Assembly: GCA_022729915.1 (NCBI GenBank)
Contig: DZBP01000006.1
Coordinates: 1-35,964, forward strand
Length of the DNA stretch: 35,964 nucleotides
From: Draconibacterium orientale
GTDB lineage: Bacteria > Bacteroidota > Bacteroidia > Bacteroidales > JAIFNL01
Direction: 5' to 3'
Shown: positions 7,794 to 18,000 of the stretch, in pieces
How positions within the stretch are numbered: position 1 is the first letter of the stretch
How the letters are laid out: every line of letters starts with the position of its first letter
Program-made: the position numbers and the translations under genes
The notes under the pieces: generated by a model
Databases searched by the model: none
Seen by the model: the letters and a program-made list of their open reading frames with translations, nothing else
What the model was told of the DNA's origin: nothing

Positions 7794-10700
7794 TTATTTT
7801 TTCAAACTCTTTAAAACTTCTTCAATCGCTTTGTCCAATTGTGGGTCGGTATCAGAAAATCTATCCTTAAAGGTATTTTTTATGTAAACATCTGGTTTTA
7901 CTCCCGTGATTTCCAAATCGTTTCCATTCAAATCGAAACAACCCCAAGATGGTAAACGAGTATATGAACCGTCAACTAAGCCTTGTGCAGAAGTGAAAAT
8001 TATCCAACGATAAGTCTCCGAACCCACTATTTTGCCTAAATTCATTTGTCTAAATCCGGCAGCGGTCATTTCGGCATCGCTTAGTGAATATTCATTGATT
8101 AACAATACAATAGGTTTGTCGGCAGGAGCAAAATTCGGCTGAGGCGACATTTTTCCATTTCTATATTTCCACTGCAAATAAGGCTTTTGAGCCAGAAACT
8201 GCAAAACCTCGTCGTGAACATTTCCGCCTCTATTGTAGCGCAAATCCAAAATCAAAGCTTCTTTTTGCCATGCTTCCGTAGTCATATCTATTAAAAAACG
8301 GTTCAAACTTTCATCGCCCATATCTTTCATGTGCACATAAGCAATTCGCTTATTTCCAGCATTATCCACCTTTTTTTGGTTATTTTCTATCCATTCGTCA
8401 TAAAGTAAATCTACTTGTGCAAAAGTGCTGATTGTATGAAATTTAACATCAAAAGTTGCACTTTTTCGCTTAAAAGTCAATAAAATTTCATCGCCCAAAG
8501 ATGTAGCATTAAAATAGGAATCTCTATTTTTAGATTTATCAATAGAAATTGAATTTACAGCAATAAGCTCATCTCCAGCAAGTACAGAGTTATTGGCTAA
8601 ATCGGCAGGCGATTTTTTAATGATTCGGTTTACAATAAACGGGTTTTCATTATCAAATAATATTCCGGTATTTTGTGATTTAATATTGTAATATGTTTTT
8701 AATTCATCGCCTTCGGTTCTAAAATCGAGATGTGATGCATTTAATTCGCCCAGTAAGTCGTTAAAAAGTGTGGTTAAGTTTTGCCTGTGGCGCACAAAAG
8801 GTAAATAGGCTTCATATTGTTTTTTAGTTTTTTCCCAGTCAATACCATGATATTTAACGTCATAGAAATTATCAGCAAGGGCTGCCCAATTTTCATAAAA
8901 CATTTGAACAAATTCGCTATTCAAGTTTTTAGCAAACTCAAATTCAATATTTATTTTATCTAGCTTATTTTCAGACAGTTTAACTAAATGCAAATTGCCC
9001 GATGAAAGAGCATAATATGTATCTTTAGCTTTAATGATTTGACTGAAAGAAGAAGCAGAAATTTTTTCAGTTTTAGTTTTTTCAAAAGGCGTAAGTTCCT
9101 GTTTCCAAGCTTCATACTCCCAATTATTTTCAACATTGAACAAAATAATTGTTTTCTCTTTTTCTTTAAAAACAATGGGTGAATATTGATTATTAAAAGT
9201 AAGGTCCAGATTTTCCCAGCGTTGCCACATATTTTCCCATTCAAATTTCATAAGAATAACCGAATCTGCTTTTTCTTCTTTTTTAAATAATTTATCGTAT
9301 TCATCTGATTTAAAATCTGTTGCAAAACGATAAAGCGGCATTCTGTACAAAATCACATTTCCATTTCCTCGCGGAAAACCTGCATTGTATCTATTTGCCG
9401 AAAAATATAAATACTTTCCATCGGGTGACCAAAATGGATCTGATTCAGGAACGCCAGTATTTGTAACATTTATATTTGTTTTCGCCTTCAAATCAAAAAC
9501 AAAAATATCGGTTTCAAAATTACGAAAAGCTGTATAAACCAAATAATTACCATCAGGCGAAAAACGAGGAATATCTCCACGAAACCAAAATTCATCTTCG
9601 ATAAGTTTTTCGGTTTTCATACTTGTCAAGTCAACCAAATTTAAGTCGGAATTTCCACTCAAATAAGCTGCTTTATCTCTTTTTGGCGACAACTCTAAAT
9701 AACGTCCATTTTTCTGAAAATCAGTTATTTGCTTCTCAGGTTCTGTTTTATTTGCCGAAATGGTAAATAAATTTCCCCAACCTTTGTTTGTTCGTAAAAA
9801 CAACAGAGTTTCGTTATCTTTAAGCCATTTCGCCTCAGTAACACGTTCATTTTCATCAGTTTTAATCTCCTTTACAAATTTACCTTTCACATCAGAAACA
9901 AACAATCGACCACGCGATACAAAGGCAAGTTTCTTATTATCAGGCGAAACATCGAAGTAGCTGATATTTCCGGCAACTTTAAAGGATTTGTCAATTTGTA
10001 AGGTTTCATTCTTAAAAATATCAACCTGTGGTTTTTCAGTTTTGCCAGTTTCTACATTGTAAACGAATAATTGATAGTCTTTTACAAAAACTACCTTATT
10101 TCCATCGGCACTTACTTGTGGCTTGTAAATAGCTGTTTCAAAGTTAGTTAAATTCTTTTTAATTCCATTTTGAATTGAACACAAATTATAAACTTTGTTC
10201 ACTTCATCAGAAGCAAAATAAAGTTTTCCGGTTTTATCTATGCTCGACCATAAATCTTTGCCGTTGTAAGTTGTAAGTTCTTTGTATTCAGATGTTTTGG
10301 TGTTAAATGATAAAATATTGGGGTTTTGATCGCCAACATATCTTTTTCGGTTAAAATACCTAAAACTTTCGTAAGTTTCGCAAAAATAGAATGTATTTCC
10401 CTTTGTATCTTCGCAAACATTGTGTGCATAATTGAAAAAATCATTGCCCAATATACGAAAATGAGTTCCTCCTTTTCGGCTAATTTTATAGGAACTCACC
10501 ATATTAAATTGCCCCGAATTAAAATAAATATCGTCCGAATTCCAAGCCCAACTATCGACTTGCTCAGAGGCATCAGAATATGTAAGTTGCTGTATATCAC
10601 CACCTTTTAAAGGCATAACGTACACATCGGCATTACCATTTTGTGTAGAAGAAAACGCCAACCATTTGCCATCGGGCGAAATTCTTGGATTCGATTCTAA

Positions 10701-10901
10701 ACCGTCCATTGCAGTTAATCGCAAAGCAAGTCCACCATTGGTATTCACTTTCCAAATATCTGTTTCATAAACAAATAGCACTTCGCTACCATCAGGAGTT
10801 AAGCAAGGGTCAGACACAAACCAAGCATTCGATTGCTGTGCTTGGGCTGAAAAAAAATTTAGCAATAAAAAAATAGTGAATAAAAAAATATATTTTTTCA
10901 T
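7794..10901 (-). CDS. Secreted tricorn-type protease (S41 family with beta-propellers and PDZ)
   Basis: The protein is 1035 residues from the ATG at 10901, which gives a clean signal peptide ending near FFSAQAQ. Residues about 25-640 carry repeated PD40/TolB-like propeller strands (ISPDGKWLAFSS, FSPDGNYLVYTA, WSPDGKYLYFSA). A core domain with NASHLDF (S723, H724) follows, then a PDZ-like region (about 740-830) and the S41 peptidase core with RYNRGGNVHDE and NEYSLSDAEM. S941 aligns with the nucleophile of archaeal tricorn (S965) and S723-H724 with its S745-H746 pair; a Glu near LEITGVKPDV completes the set. Tricorn degrades peptides; bacterial secreted homologues probably work on peptides in the periplasm. 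It lies 50 bp downstream of the hydantoinase gene on the same strand. Confidence 0.92.
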   Translation of the reverse strand: MKKYIFLFTIFLLLNFFSAQAQQSNAWFVSDPCLTPDGSEVLFVYETDIWKVNTNGGLALRLTAMDGLESNPRISPDGKWLAFSSTQNGNADVYVMPLKGGDIQQLTYSDASEQVDSWAWNSDDIYFNSGQFNMVSSYKISRKGGTHFRILGNDFFNYAHNVCEDTKGNTFYFCETYESFRYFNRKRYVGDQNPNILSFNTKTSEYKELTTYNGKDLWSSIDKTGKLYFASDEVNKVYNLCSIQNGIKKNLTNFETAIYKPQVSADGNKVVFVKDYQLFVYNVETGKTEKPQVDIFKNETLQIDKSFKVAGNISYFDVSPDNKKLAFVSRGRLFVSDVKGKFVKEIKTDENERVTEAKWLKDNETLLFLRTNKGWGNLFTISANKTEPEKQITDFQKNGRYLELSPKRDKAAYLSGNSDLNLVDLTSMKTEKLIEDEFWFRGDIPRFSPDGNYLVYTAFRNFETDIFVFDLKAKTNINVTNTGVPESDPFWSPDGKYLYFSANRYNAGFPRGNGNVILYRMPLYRFATDFKSDEYDKLFKKEEKADSVILMKFEWENMWQRWENLDLTFNNQYSPIVFKEKEKTIILFNVENNWEYEAWKQELTPFEKTKTEKISASSFSQIIKAKDTYYALSSGNLHLVKLSENKLDKINIEFEFAKNLNSEFVQMFYENWAALADNFYDVKYHGIDWEKTKKQYEAYLPFVRHRQNLTTLFNDLLGELNASHLDFRTEGDELKTYYNIKSQNTGILFDNENPFIVNRIIKKSPADLANNSVLAGDELIAVNSISIDKSKNRDSYFNATSLGDEILLTFKRKSATFDVKFHTISTFAQVDLLYDEWIENNQKKVDNAGNKRIAYVHMKDMGDESLNRFLIDMTTEAWQKEALILDLRYNRGGNVHDEVLQFLAQKPYLQWKYRNGKMSPQPNFAPADKPIVLLINEYSLSDAEMTAAGFRQMNLGKIVGSETYRWIIFTSAQGLVDGSYTRLPSWGCFDLNGNDLEITGVKPDVYIKNTFKDRFSDTDPQLDKAIEEVLKSLKK

Positions 10902-10951
10902 AGTAAAAAGATTTATAATTGTATGAATAAAATTCAAGAAAAAAACAAGAT

Positions 10952-12334
10952 TTAATTTCCCAAACCTCTTTTTAAAAATATCCCTTTGGGAGTTGAAACA
11001 ATTTTTTCATTTTCAATAATTATTTCGCCTCGCAACAAAACCGTTTCAGCGTTTCCTTTTATTTTAAATCCTTGATAAATATTACTATCACAATTTTGAT
11101 ACTGGTTTTCGAGAGAAATTATTTTTTCATAGTCAGGGTTCCAAATCACTACATCAGCGTCTAAACCTACTTTCAAATCCCCTTTTTGTTTGCCTAATCC
11201 AAAAATACGGGCAGGAAGAGTAGAAACTATTCCAACAAACTGATTGATAGTAATTTTACCAGTCAAAACACCATAGGTATAAAGCAAACTTAAACGATAT
11301 TCAATACTGCCGGCTCCATTGGGGATTTTTGTAAAATCATTGATTCCAGCGTCTTTTTGTCCTTTCAAATTGAACGGACAATGGTCAGTACCAATACTTT
11401 GTATGGTATTTATACTCAACGATGCCCAAAGTTTGTCTTGATCATAATGCGTGCGCAAGGGCGGGCTCAAAACATATTTTGCCGAATTTTCAAACTCTTG
11501 ATTGTACAATTCATGGTCTAAAAGTAAATAGTGCGGGCAAGTTTCGGCATAAATTGGCAATTCTTCTCGTTGCGCTTTTTCGATTCTCATCATTCCTTTT
11601 GCTGACGAAACATGAACTACATATAGCTTACAATCAGTGAGTTTAGCTATTTCTATGGCTCTGTTTATTGCTTCTTCTTCAAGCGCAACAGGCCGAGTAA
11701 GTGCATGATATTTGGGCGAAACATTTCCTTCATCAATCGATTTTCGCCTCAAAAACTCAATTACTTTTCCATTTTCGGCGTGTACAGTAACCAAACCATT
11801 CTGTTTTCCAACAGCTTGCATTACCTTTGCCATTTCGAAATCGTTCAAACTAATATCATAAGCCATATAAATTTTAAAAGAGGAAATACCTTCTTCTTTT
11901 ATACACTTAATTATTTGGTTTTCTGTATCTTCCGTCCAACCAATTGGCGAAACATGAAAAGAATAATCGGTGAAGCAATTTATTGCATCTGCTTTTCTAA
12001 AATTTAATGCTTCAATTAAATTCTGGTTTCTTTCGGGTGTTACAAAATCGATAACAGTGGTGGTACCACCAAAAATAGCGGCTTTGCTTCCGGTTTCAAA
12101 ATTATCAGCCGAATTGCCGGCAGGAGTTGGTAAATCTAAATGCACATGAGGATCGATGCCTCCAGGAAAAACATATTTTCCGCTGGCATCAATCACTTTT
12201 GTTGCTTCATTTTCAGATATTTGGCTTTGAATTTTTGCTATTTTGCTGCCTTGTACCAAAATATCGGCTTTTAGGCTTTCGTTAAACCGAACAATAGTTC
12301 CATTTTTAATTAAAACGGTATTTTCTATTTCCAT
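10952..12334 (-). CDS. Dihydropyrimidinase / D-hydantoinase (amidohydrolase)
   Basis: The protein is 460 residues from the ATG at 12334, typical for the family. It is a cyclic amidohydrolase with a dinuclear metal site. HVHLD gives H63 and H65, SFKIYMAYD supplies the carbamylated lysine and the conserved tyrosine, VHAENG and VVHVSS give the next histidines, and GTDHCPF the catalytic aspartate. GGIDPHVHLDLP and the NGAGSIEYRLSLLY region fit dihydropyrimidinase/hydantoinase better than dihydroorotase, where DHVHFRDPG is expected. The reaction is reversible ring opening of 5,6-dihydropyrimidines or hydantoins. The other steps of pyrimidine catabolism are not visible nearby, so the natural substrate is open. 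It lies 42 bp after the glycosyltransferase gene and is probably cotranscribed with it. Confidence 0.88.
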   Translation of the reverse strand: MEIENTVLIKNGTIVRFNESLKADILVQGSKIAKIQSQISENEATKVIDASGKYVFPGGIDPHVHLDLPTPAGNSADNFETGSKAAIFGGTTTVIDFVTPERNQNLIEALNFRKADAINCFTDYSFHVSPIGWTEDTENQIIKCIKEEGISSFKIYMAYDISLNDFEMAKVMQAVGKQNGLVTVHAENGKVIEFLRRKSIDEGNVSPKYHALTRPVALEEEAINRAIEIAKLTDCKLYVVHVSSAKGMMRIEKAQREELPIYAETCPHYLLLDHELYNQEFENSAKYVLSPPLRTHYDQDKLWASLSINTIQSIGTDHCPFNLKGQKDAGINDFTKIPNGAGSIEYRLSLLYTYGVLTGKITINQFVGIVSTLPARIFGLGKQKGDLKVGLDADVVIWNPDYEKIISLENQYQNCDSNIYQGFKIKGNAETVLLRGEIIIENEKIVSTPKGIFLKRGLGN

Positions 12335-12376
12335 AAAATCTGTATTTCGATAATAACTTTTTAACAATTTAACAAA

Positions 12377-13111
12377 TCAACTGGCTTTTTTATAATTTTT
12401 AAATAAACTGCTGAGTTTAATTTTTATAACACCCCAAACTGCTTCGTTAAAAATTCCTCCACTCATTTTTGATGCACCTTCTTTGCGTTCGGTGAAAATA
12501 ATTGGAACTTCTTTAATTTCAAAGCCGTGTTTCCAAGTTTTGAATTTCAATTCAATCTGAAAAGCATAACCTTGCATTTTTATTTTATCTAAATCTATAG
12601 TTTCTAACACATTACGAGTATAACAAACAAATCCGGCAGTGGTATCTTTAATTTTCATGCGAGTAATAAAACGCACGTAAGCAGAAGCATAATAAGACAT
12701 TATGACTCTTCCCATAGGCCAATTCACAACATTAACGCCCGAAATGTACCTTGAACCAATAGACATATCTGCGCCCTGCTCACAGGTTTTTTGAAGCAAA
12801 ACTAAATCATCAGGATTGTGCGAAAAATCGGCATCCATCTCCATAATATACTCATATTTATGCTCCAAAGCCCACTTAAATCCTGTAATATAAGCAGTTC
12901 CCAAACCAAGTTTACCTTTGCGCTGAATCATAAACAAGCGTTCGGAAAATTCATTCTGCAAATTTTTAACAATTTCAGCAGTGCCGTCAGGCGAGTTATC
13001 ATCAATAATAAGAATATCAATTAATAAATTCAAAGAGAAGACTTTACGAATTATTTTTTCGATATTTTCTTTTTCGTTGTATGTAGGAATAATTACAAGA
13101 TTTTTTGACAT
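12377..13111 (-). CDS. Polyprenol monophosphate-sugar synthase-like glycosyltransferase (GT2, Dpm1-like)
   Basis: The 244-residue soluble GT-A protein matches the Dpm1/polyprenol-phosphate mannose synthase type. It has VIIPTYNEKENI (residues 6-17), IIDDNSPDGT (36-45), the metal-binding DAD at 93-95 within MEMDADFSHNP, GSRYISGV, and near the end EVPIIFTERKEGASKM, which is characteristic of the family. These enzymes move mannose or another sugar from a nucleotide donor to a polyprenyl phosphate on the cytoplasmic membrane face, making lipid-linked donors for glycan or protein glycosylation. No C-terminal membrane segments (GtrA) are attached. It is the first gene of the unit running to 7794 and has a candidate promoter at 13163-13194. 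Confidence 0.9.
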   Translation of the reverse strand: MSKNLVIIPTYNEKENIEKIIRKVFSLNLLIDILIIDDNSPDGTAEIVKNLQNEFSERLFMIQRKGKLGLGTAYITGFKWALEHKYEYIMEMDADFSHNPDDLVLLQKTCEQGADMSIGSRYISGVNVVNWPMGRVIMSYYASAYVRFITRMKIKDTTAGFVCYTRNVLETIDLDKIKMQGYAFQIELKFKTWKHGFEIKEVPIIFTERKEGASKMSGGIFNEAVWGVIKIKLSSLFKNYKKAS

Positions 13112-13162
13112 TGGCTATCGTATTGTTTTTGTGTACTACTTAAAATTTTTAAATAGAAAAAT

Positions 13163-13194
13163 AAAAACTAATTTTACAAAATTTTCTTTGCAAA
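13163..13194 (-). promoter_or_regulatory. Candidate promoter of the glycosyltransferase-hydantoinase-tricorn unit
   Basis: On the minus strand TTTG (13194-13191) is followed after 20 nt by TAGTTTTT (13170-13163), seven of eight matches to TAnnTTTG. The leader would be about 45 nt. Its -33 box directly abuts the -33 box of the opposing promoter, the two forming TTTGCAAA at 13187-13194. Confidence 0.5.
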
Positions 13195-13217
13195 TTTAAA
13201 AAAAAAGACTAAGTTTA
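13187..13217 (+). promoter_or_regulatory. Candidate promoter of the 155-residue unknown protein
   Basis: TTTG (13187-13190) is followed after 19 nt by TAAGTTTA (13210-13217), seven of eight matches to the consensus at ideal spacing. The start site would fall around 13224, so the transcript would be nearly leaderless before the ATG at 13229. Confidence 0.5.
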
Positions 13218-13228
13218 CTACATTTTAT

Positions 13229-13696
13229 ATGAAAAAAAGAGAACTACGCATTAAAGATAATTATATTGAAAAAGAAATTTACAGTTTTGTTATTTTAAAA
13301 GAAATTCATTTTGAAGAAGTTAGTTATTTTGCATTAGAAAGTGAATTTGGAAAAAAACATCTTTTACCTAAAGAATTTTATACCAATTATGAGCTAGAAA
13401 TAGAAAAAAAAATAAATTGCTATGTGGATAAAATTAACTGCGCCGGTGAAATTTTTTTAGAACCAATACACCAGTATTATGAACTAAATCAAGTATATAG
13501 CTTCAAAGTATTGCGTGAAGGAATAAAAAACATAAAAGGATTAATTGATTATGGTATTTTTTTTGAAAATATCTACAACGAAGAATTTTTTCTGCCAACA
13601 AGCCGCGAAAAAGCAAAAGAATTGGTATCTAAAGAAGTAATAGAATTGAAATTGCTACGTATAAAAAAAGGTGAATTTTACACCGAACTAATATAA
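13229..13696 (+). CDS. Unknown protein with two related, possibly OB/S1-like, repeats
   Basis: The 155-residue cytoplasmic protein was not recognised as a named family. It has no signal peptide or membrane segment and is rich in Lys, Glu and aromatic residues. Two halves look related. Residues about 17-79 run from IYSFVILKE through HLLPKEFY to KINCAGEIFLEP; residues about 90-154 run from VYSFKVLRE through FFLPTSREKA to RIKKGEFYTEL. The spacing of strands, the LLP element and the closing GEIFLEP-type strand suggest S1/OB-fold-like barrels, hence possible nucleic-acid binding; this is inference. The gene is divergent from the glycosyltransferase gene, and its last 19 bp overlap tail-to-tail with the 3' end of the kinase gene at 13678. 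Codon use looks like that of its neighbours. Confidence 0.75.
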   Translation: MKKRELRIKDNYIEKEIYSFVILKEIHFEEVSYFALESEFGKKHLLPKEFYTNYELEIEKKINCYVDKINCAGEIFLEPIHQYYELNQVYSFKVLREGIKNIKGLIDYGIFFENIYNEEFFLPTSREKAKELVSKEVIELKLLRIKKGEFYTELI

Positions 13697-14835
13697 TTAA
13701 CAGGAAAACAAATAGTTACTCTTGCTCCTGTTCCTTCCACATTTTCAGCTTTTACACTTCCGGCTATGTAATTCATAATCAGTTTTACAGTAGCCAAGCC
13801 AACGCCAAGCCCGCTAGCCGAAAAAATTGTTTTTTCGGTAAAAAAATTAAATACTTGTTCTAAAGCCTTCTCAGTAAAGCCTTTGCCATTGTCGGTAATG
13901 CTTATTATTGCCTGAGAATTTTCTATTTTGGAGTCGAGTGTAATTATGCCATTTCCAATCGAATGTTTAAAAGCATTGTCTAAAATCATAACTAATGCAT
14001 TGGAAATCAATGTAGTTTCGATTTCTACTAACACATCGGAAATTGCAAAATTTAATTGAAGTCTTTCTTTATTCCATTTAAATTTAGTGCAATAAGTATC
14101 TACTATGCTGACAATAAATTGACGAAGATTAATAGAAACTGTCCTTTTTTTGAAATTTTCGAATTGTAAAGAAGTAATAAGCAACGAAACATCTGATATG
14201 CGTACCAATTTATCGGCAGCTTCGTTTATTTCATCAAGAAAATCGCTATATTTTTCATCAGAAACCACATCTTTGAGTATGTACGAAAATCCTTTAATGG
14301 CATTTAACGGAGTTCTAAGCTCATGGCTAATAAGGTTTAAAAAATCGCTTTTTGCTTTATCAATTTTGTTAAGTTTCTCATTAGCAATAGTAAGCTCCAA
14401 AGTTCGTTGCTGTATTTTTTCTTCGAGAGTAGCATTCAATTGTTCTAGCGCTTCCCTATTTTGCTTTATTTCGATGTGAGTTTCTACTCTGGAAAGCAGC
14501 TCAACCGATTTGAAAGGTTTCGCAATATAATCTTGGGCACCTACATCAAAAGCTTCTTTTATGGTAGTTGCATCTGTTTTAGCGGTAAGGAATATAATTG
14601 GAATTTTCCGTGTTATTTCATTGGATTTGAGACGTTTACAGACTTCAATTCCGTCCATTTCCGGCATCATTATGTCCAAAAGAATCAAGTCTGGTAGCTT
14701 TTCTTTCACAAAATCAAGTGCTTCAAAACCACTTGTTGCAATTGCAGCTTTAAACTTTGCCTCTTTTAAGATGCTACCTAAAACTTGCAAATTTTTTAAA
14801 TTATCATCTACAATGAGAATCAGCGAGTTAGACAT
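13678..14835 (-). CDS. Response regulator-histidine kinase (REC-HisKA-HATPase)
   Basis: The 385-residue cytoplasmic protein has an N-terminal receiver domain (residues 5-120; acidic VDDN, phospho-acceptor D54 in LLDIMMPEMDG, T85, K107 in IAKPFK). A coiled coil at about 122-162 leads to HisKA with H172 in NLISHELRTPLNAIKGF, then HATPase_c with an N-box NALVMILDNAFKHS and G-boxes TDNGKGF and GLGVGLATV. There is no membrane segment, so its input must come through the receiver, probably from another kinase or HPt protein. It is the last gene of the 24702-to-13678 signalling block, 197 bp after the large hybrid kinase. Its stop codon lies inside the 3' end of the opposing gene. Confidence 0.93.
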   Translation of the reverse strand: MSNSLILIVDDNLKNLQVLGSILKEAKFKAAIATSGFEALDFVKEKLPDLILLDIMMPEMDGIEVCKRLKSNEITRKIPIIFLTAKTDATTIKEAFDVGAQDYIAKPFKSVELLSRVETHIEIKQNREALEQLNATLEEKIQQRTLELTIANEKLNKIDKAKSDFLNLISHELRTPLNAIKGFSYILKDVVSDEKYSDFLDEINEAADKLVRISDVSLLITSLQFENFKKRTVSINLRQFIVSIVDTYCTKFKWNKERLQLNFAISDVLVEIETTLISNALVMILDNAFKHSIGNGIITLDSKIENSQAIISITDNGKGFTEKALEQVFNFFTEKTIFSASGLGVGLATVKLIMNYIAGSVKAENVEGTGARVTICFPVNYISSV

Positions 14836-15032
14836 AACTTTTTGATTTTTTGGTTTTAATACAACAATAATTCTGTTTACAATTTGAATAAAATATAGAC
14901 AAAGATTTTGAAATTTTCATTTCTAAATTTATTAGAATCTATATTTGAAGGCTCTAAAAAATGCTTCTATTTTATGCTAAGTTATGAAATATTTTTTAAT
15001 AAAAAAAAAAACGATATAAATTAAGAAATTTT

Positions 15033-18000
15033 CTACAATTTTTCGATGAATGAAATTAAGTTATTCAAGCTTCGCTTTATTTTTGGTAAATCGAAACTCT
15101 GCAAATTGTCATTCAATTCTTCTATAAAAGGCTCAAATTCAAGCAAATCTACAGATTTTACATATTCTTGAAATTTATCTGAAAAAGCTTCGATATCGTC
15201 AATGATAAAAATTTTATTTAAATCATAAAGTTCAATTAATACATTTTTTTTGAGATGTTCAAGATTACTTTCAATTTTCTTTTCTGAAATATTCAAATAG
15301 GTTAATACTCGATTATTTTTTTTTGTGCTAATTGTTTCATTTACAATGTGCTTGTAAGGTAAAAAACTAGCCAATTCAAAAAACAAACTAGCAAGCTGTA
15401 TTGGCTTACTAATGAATGCATTAAACCCTGTTTTCATAATTTTTTCTCTGTCGCTAACAAGAGCAGAAGCAGTAAGTGCAATAATTGGAATTTCGGCAAA
15501 TTCGGGAATTTTGCGAATTTCGATGGCTGCACTAATTCCATCGAGTACTGGCATTCTGATGTCCATCAAAATCACATCGGGTTTATAAAGTTTTGTAAAT
15601 TCAATGGCTTCTCGACCATTTACAGCTGTAATTACATGAACTTGAGTACTTTCCAGAAATTCGGTTATTAAGTTTCTGTTCAGTTCAATATCATCAACAA
15701 CTAAAAGCGTAGAAGCCTCAAATACAATGGAATTGTAATCAAAATTGTGCTGTTCTTGAATTTCTTTTTGTAGGTCTGAAACTTTTACGTCGTAAAGATT
15801 TATAATAAAGTTGCTACCTGTAAGTTGCTTTTTTTCAGCTTTATGAGTGCTCTTCAACTTAATGTCGCCATTCATCATTTCGACTAATCGGGAAGTGATT
15901 GAAAGTCCTAAACCAGTACCTCCGTAATGTTTAGTAGCTTGATTGTCTTGCTGTTCAAATGCATTAAAGATTTTTCGTTGCGATTCTTCGGCAATACCAA
16001 TTCCAGTGTCTTCTACACTGATAACTAAATTTCGAAAATTAGTATTTTCATTACTTGCTTCATTGGTTTCAATATGAATTCGTACAAATCCTTCGTCGGT
16101 AAATTTTATGGCATTTCCTACCAAATTAAAAAGAATTTGTCGCATTCTAATTTCATCAAGCATCATCGAATCTGGCACATTTTCGTCAATATCGATAATG
16201 AAATCGAGATTTTTGTCCTGAACTTTGAGAGAAAAAATATTTTTAATTTCATCTACAATGCCTCTAATACTAGTATAATCGTATTCGAGTTTCATTTTGC
16301 CAGCTTCAATTTTGGACAAGTCGAGAATGTCATTAATAATCATAATCAGGCTTTTTCCGCTCGACTGAATAGCATCTAAATAACTTTTTTCTTTCAAACC
16401 CTCAACTTTTGTAGCCAATAGTTCACTAAAACCTACAATTGCATTCATAGGAGTTCTAATTTCATGGCTCATATTAGCCAAAAATTCGCTTTTAGCTTTG
16501 TTTGCATTGGTTGCTTCGAGTTTAGCTTGCTCTTTTTCAATAATTTCCTGCTTTAGTTTTTCGTTAATCTTTAATAAATTTTCTTTTTGCCTAGTTATTA
16601 ATATTTCTTGCTTTTCTTGCTCATCTTGAACTAATTGCATTTGTTCAATAATTTGTTTTAATTCTTCTTCTTGCGCCAAAAGCTGGTCATTTTTAAGCCA
16701 CAATTCTTTTCTACTAACTTCTGCCGTTTTCACCGCATTTTCAAGTTTTTTCTCTTTGGTAATCAACATAGTGTTCGCTTGCTTCAATTCATCGCGCTGA
16801 TTTTTGAGCTCTTGCTGAATTTTAGTAAGTTCAAGCATTTTTTGTTCGAGCTGAATTTGTTGATTTTGCTGAATTTTATTCAACACTTCAAGCTCTCTTT
16901 CGTTTTGTTTGATTTCAGTTATGTCGGTTTTGATAAGCAACAAACCTGTGTCATTCAAATAGTTTATAAAAAAAGGAGCTTTTGTAATCTGGAATATTTT
17001 CTCTTGCTCATTTATTTTTTCAATCGATTTGTACACAATCATACCTTTATTAACGACCTCAATTTCTTGCAGTCTTAATTCATCGGCTTTGTCAATTTGA
17101 TAAAAATCGTAATCCGTTTTTCCTACCAAATTTTCGACCTTTATATTCAAGTTTTCAGCAGCTATTTTATTAGCTATCAAATATTTACCAAGAGAATCTT
17201 TTAAAATAATCTCGGCAGGAAAGAAATCGAGAATTTTAGACAAAAGCCGTTTATTTTCATCTAACTGATTTAGAACCTGAGTAGCTTTAATAGCGTCAAA
17301 TTCTTTTAATCTAATCATTTCCTCTTGCGTAGTAATAAGTTCCTCTAAGTTTTGCTTCAATTCTTCTTCCTGTGCCCTGAGTTCTTCGTTATTAATTTTT
17401 AGTTCTTTTTGAGCATCAGCATATTGGTTAAGTATTTTCCGCAAAATCAACTCCTTATTACTCATCACTTTGTTCGCCTCTATAAGTTCACTTTCTTTTA
17501 TATTTAATTGTTCTTGGGCTTTTTTTAATTCAATAAGCTTTAATTCAAGCTTTTCCTTCAATTTTTGAGCTTCATTTTGTTTGTAAACAAGTTCGGTTAT
17601 GTCAAATTGAATTCCAAGCAATCCTTTTTCATTGATGAATTCAATAAAAAAAGGCTTTTTGATGGTTCTAAATATAACTTCGGTGTCGTTTAGCATTTCG
17701 GTTGAAATGTATTCTCGTTTACCTTTTCTTATTATATCTTGCTCTATTTCAGCATTTTTCTTAGCATCTTCGATAGGGTACAAATCAAAATCAGATTTTC
17801 CAATCAATTCAGATACTTCAACTCCATGAAATTCAGCAACTTGATTATTCATTAGAACAAATCTACCTCGCGCATCTTTTAGGAAAACATTTGCCTGAAT
17901 CTCATTCAAAATACTGTTAATCATATTTTTAGAAGATTCAATCTCTTTAATATGAACATTATTTTGCTCAATTTCTAATTTTTTTAGTCGCTCCATTTCC

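Noticed and set aside
11705-12007. 100-codon plus-strand open frame
   Set aside because: Antisense to the conserved hydantoinase core.
10952-12334. Dihydroorotase (pyrC) call for the amidohydrolase
   Set aside because: The metal motif context (DPHVHLDLP), the SFKIYMAYD lysine segment and the GTDHCPF ending fit dihydropyrimidinase/hydantoinase rather than dihydroorotase.
16671-17078. 135-codon plus-strand open frame
   Set aside because: It lies antisense to the coiled-coil and PAS region of the large hybrid kinase; it is Phe/Leu-rich, as expected opposite Lys/Glu codons, and has no motif of its own.
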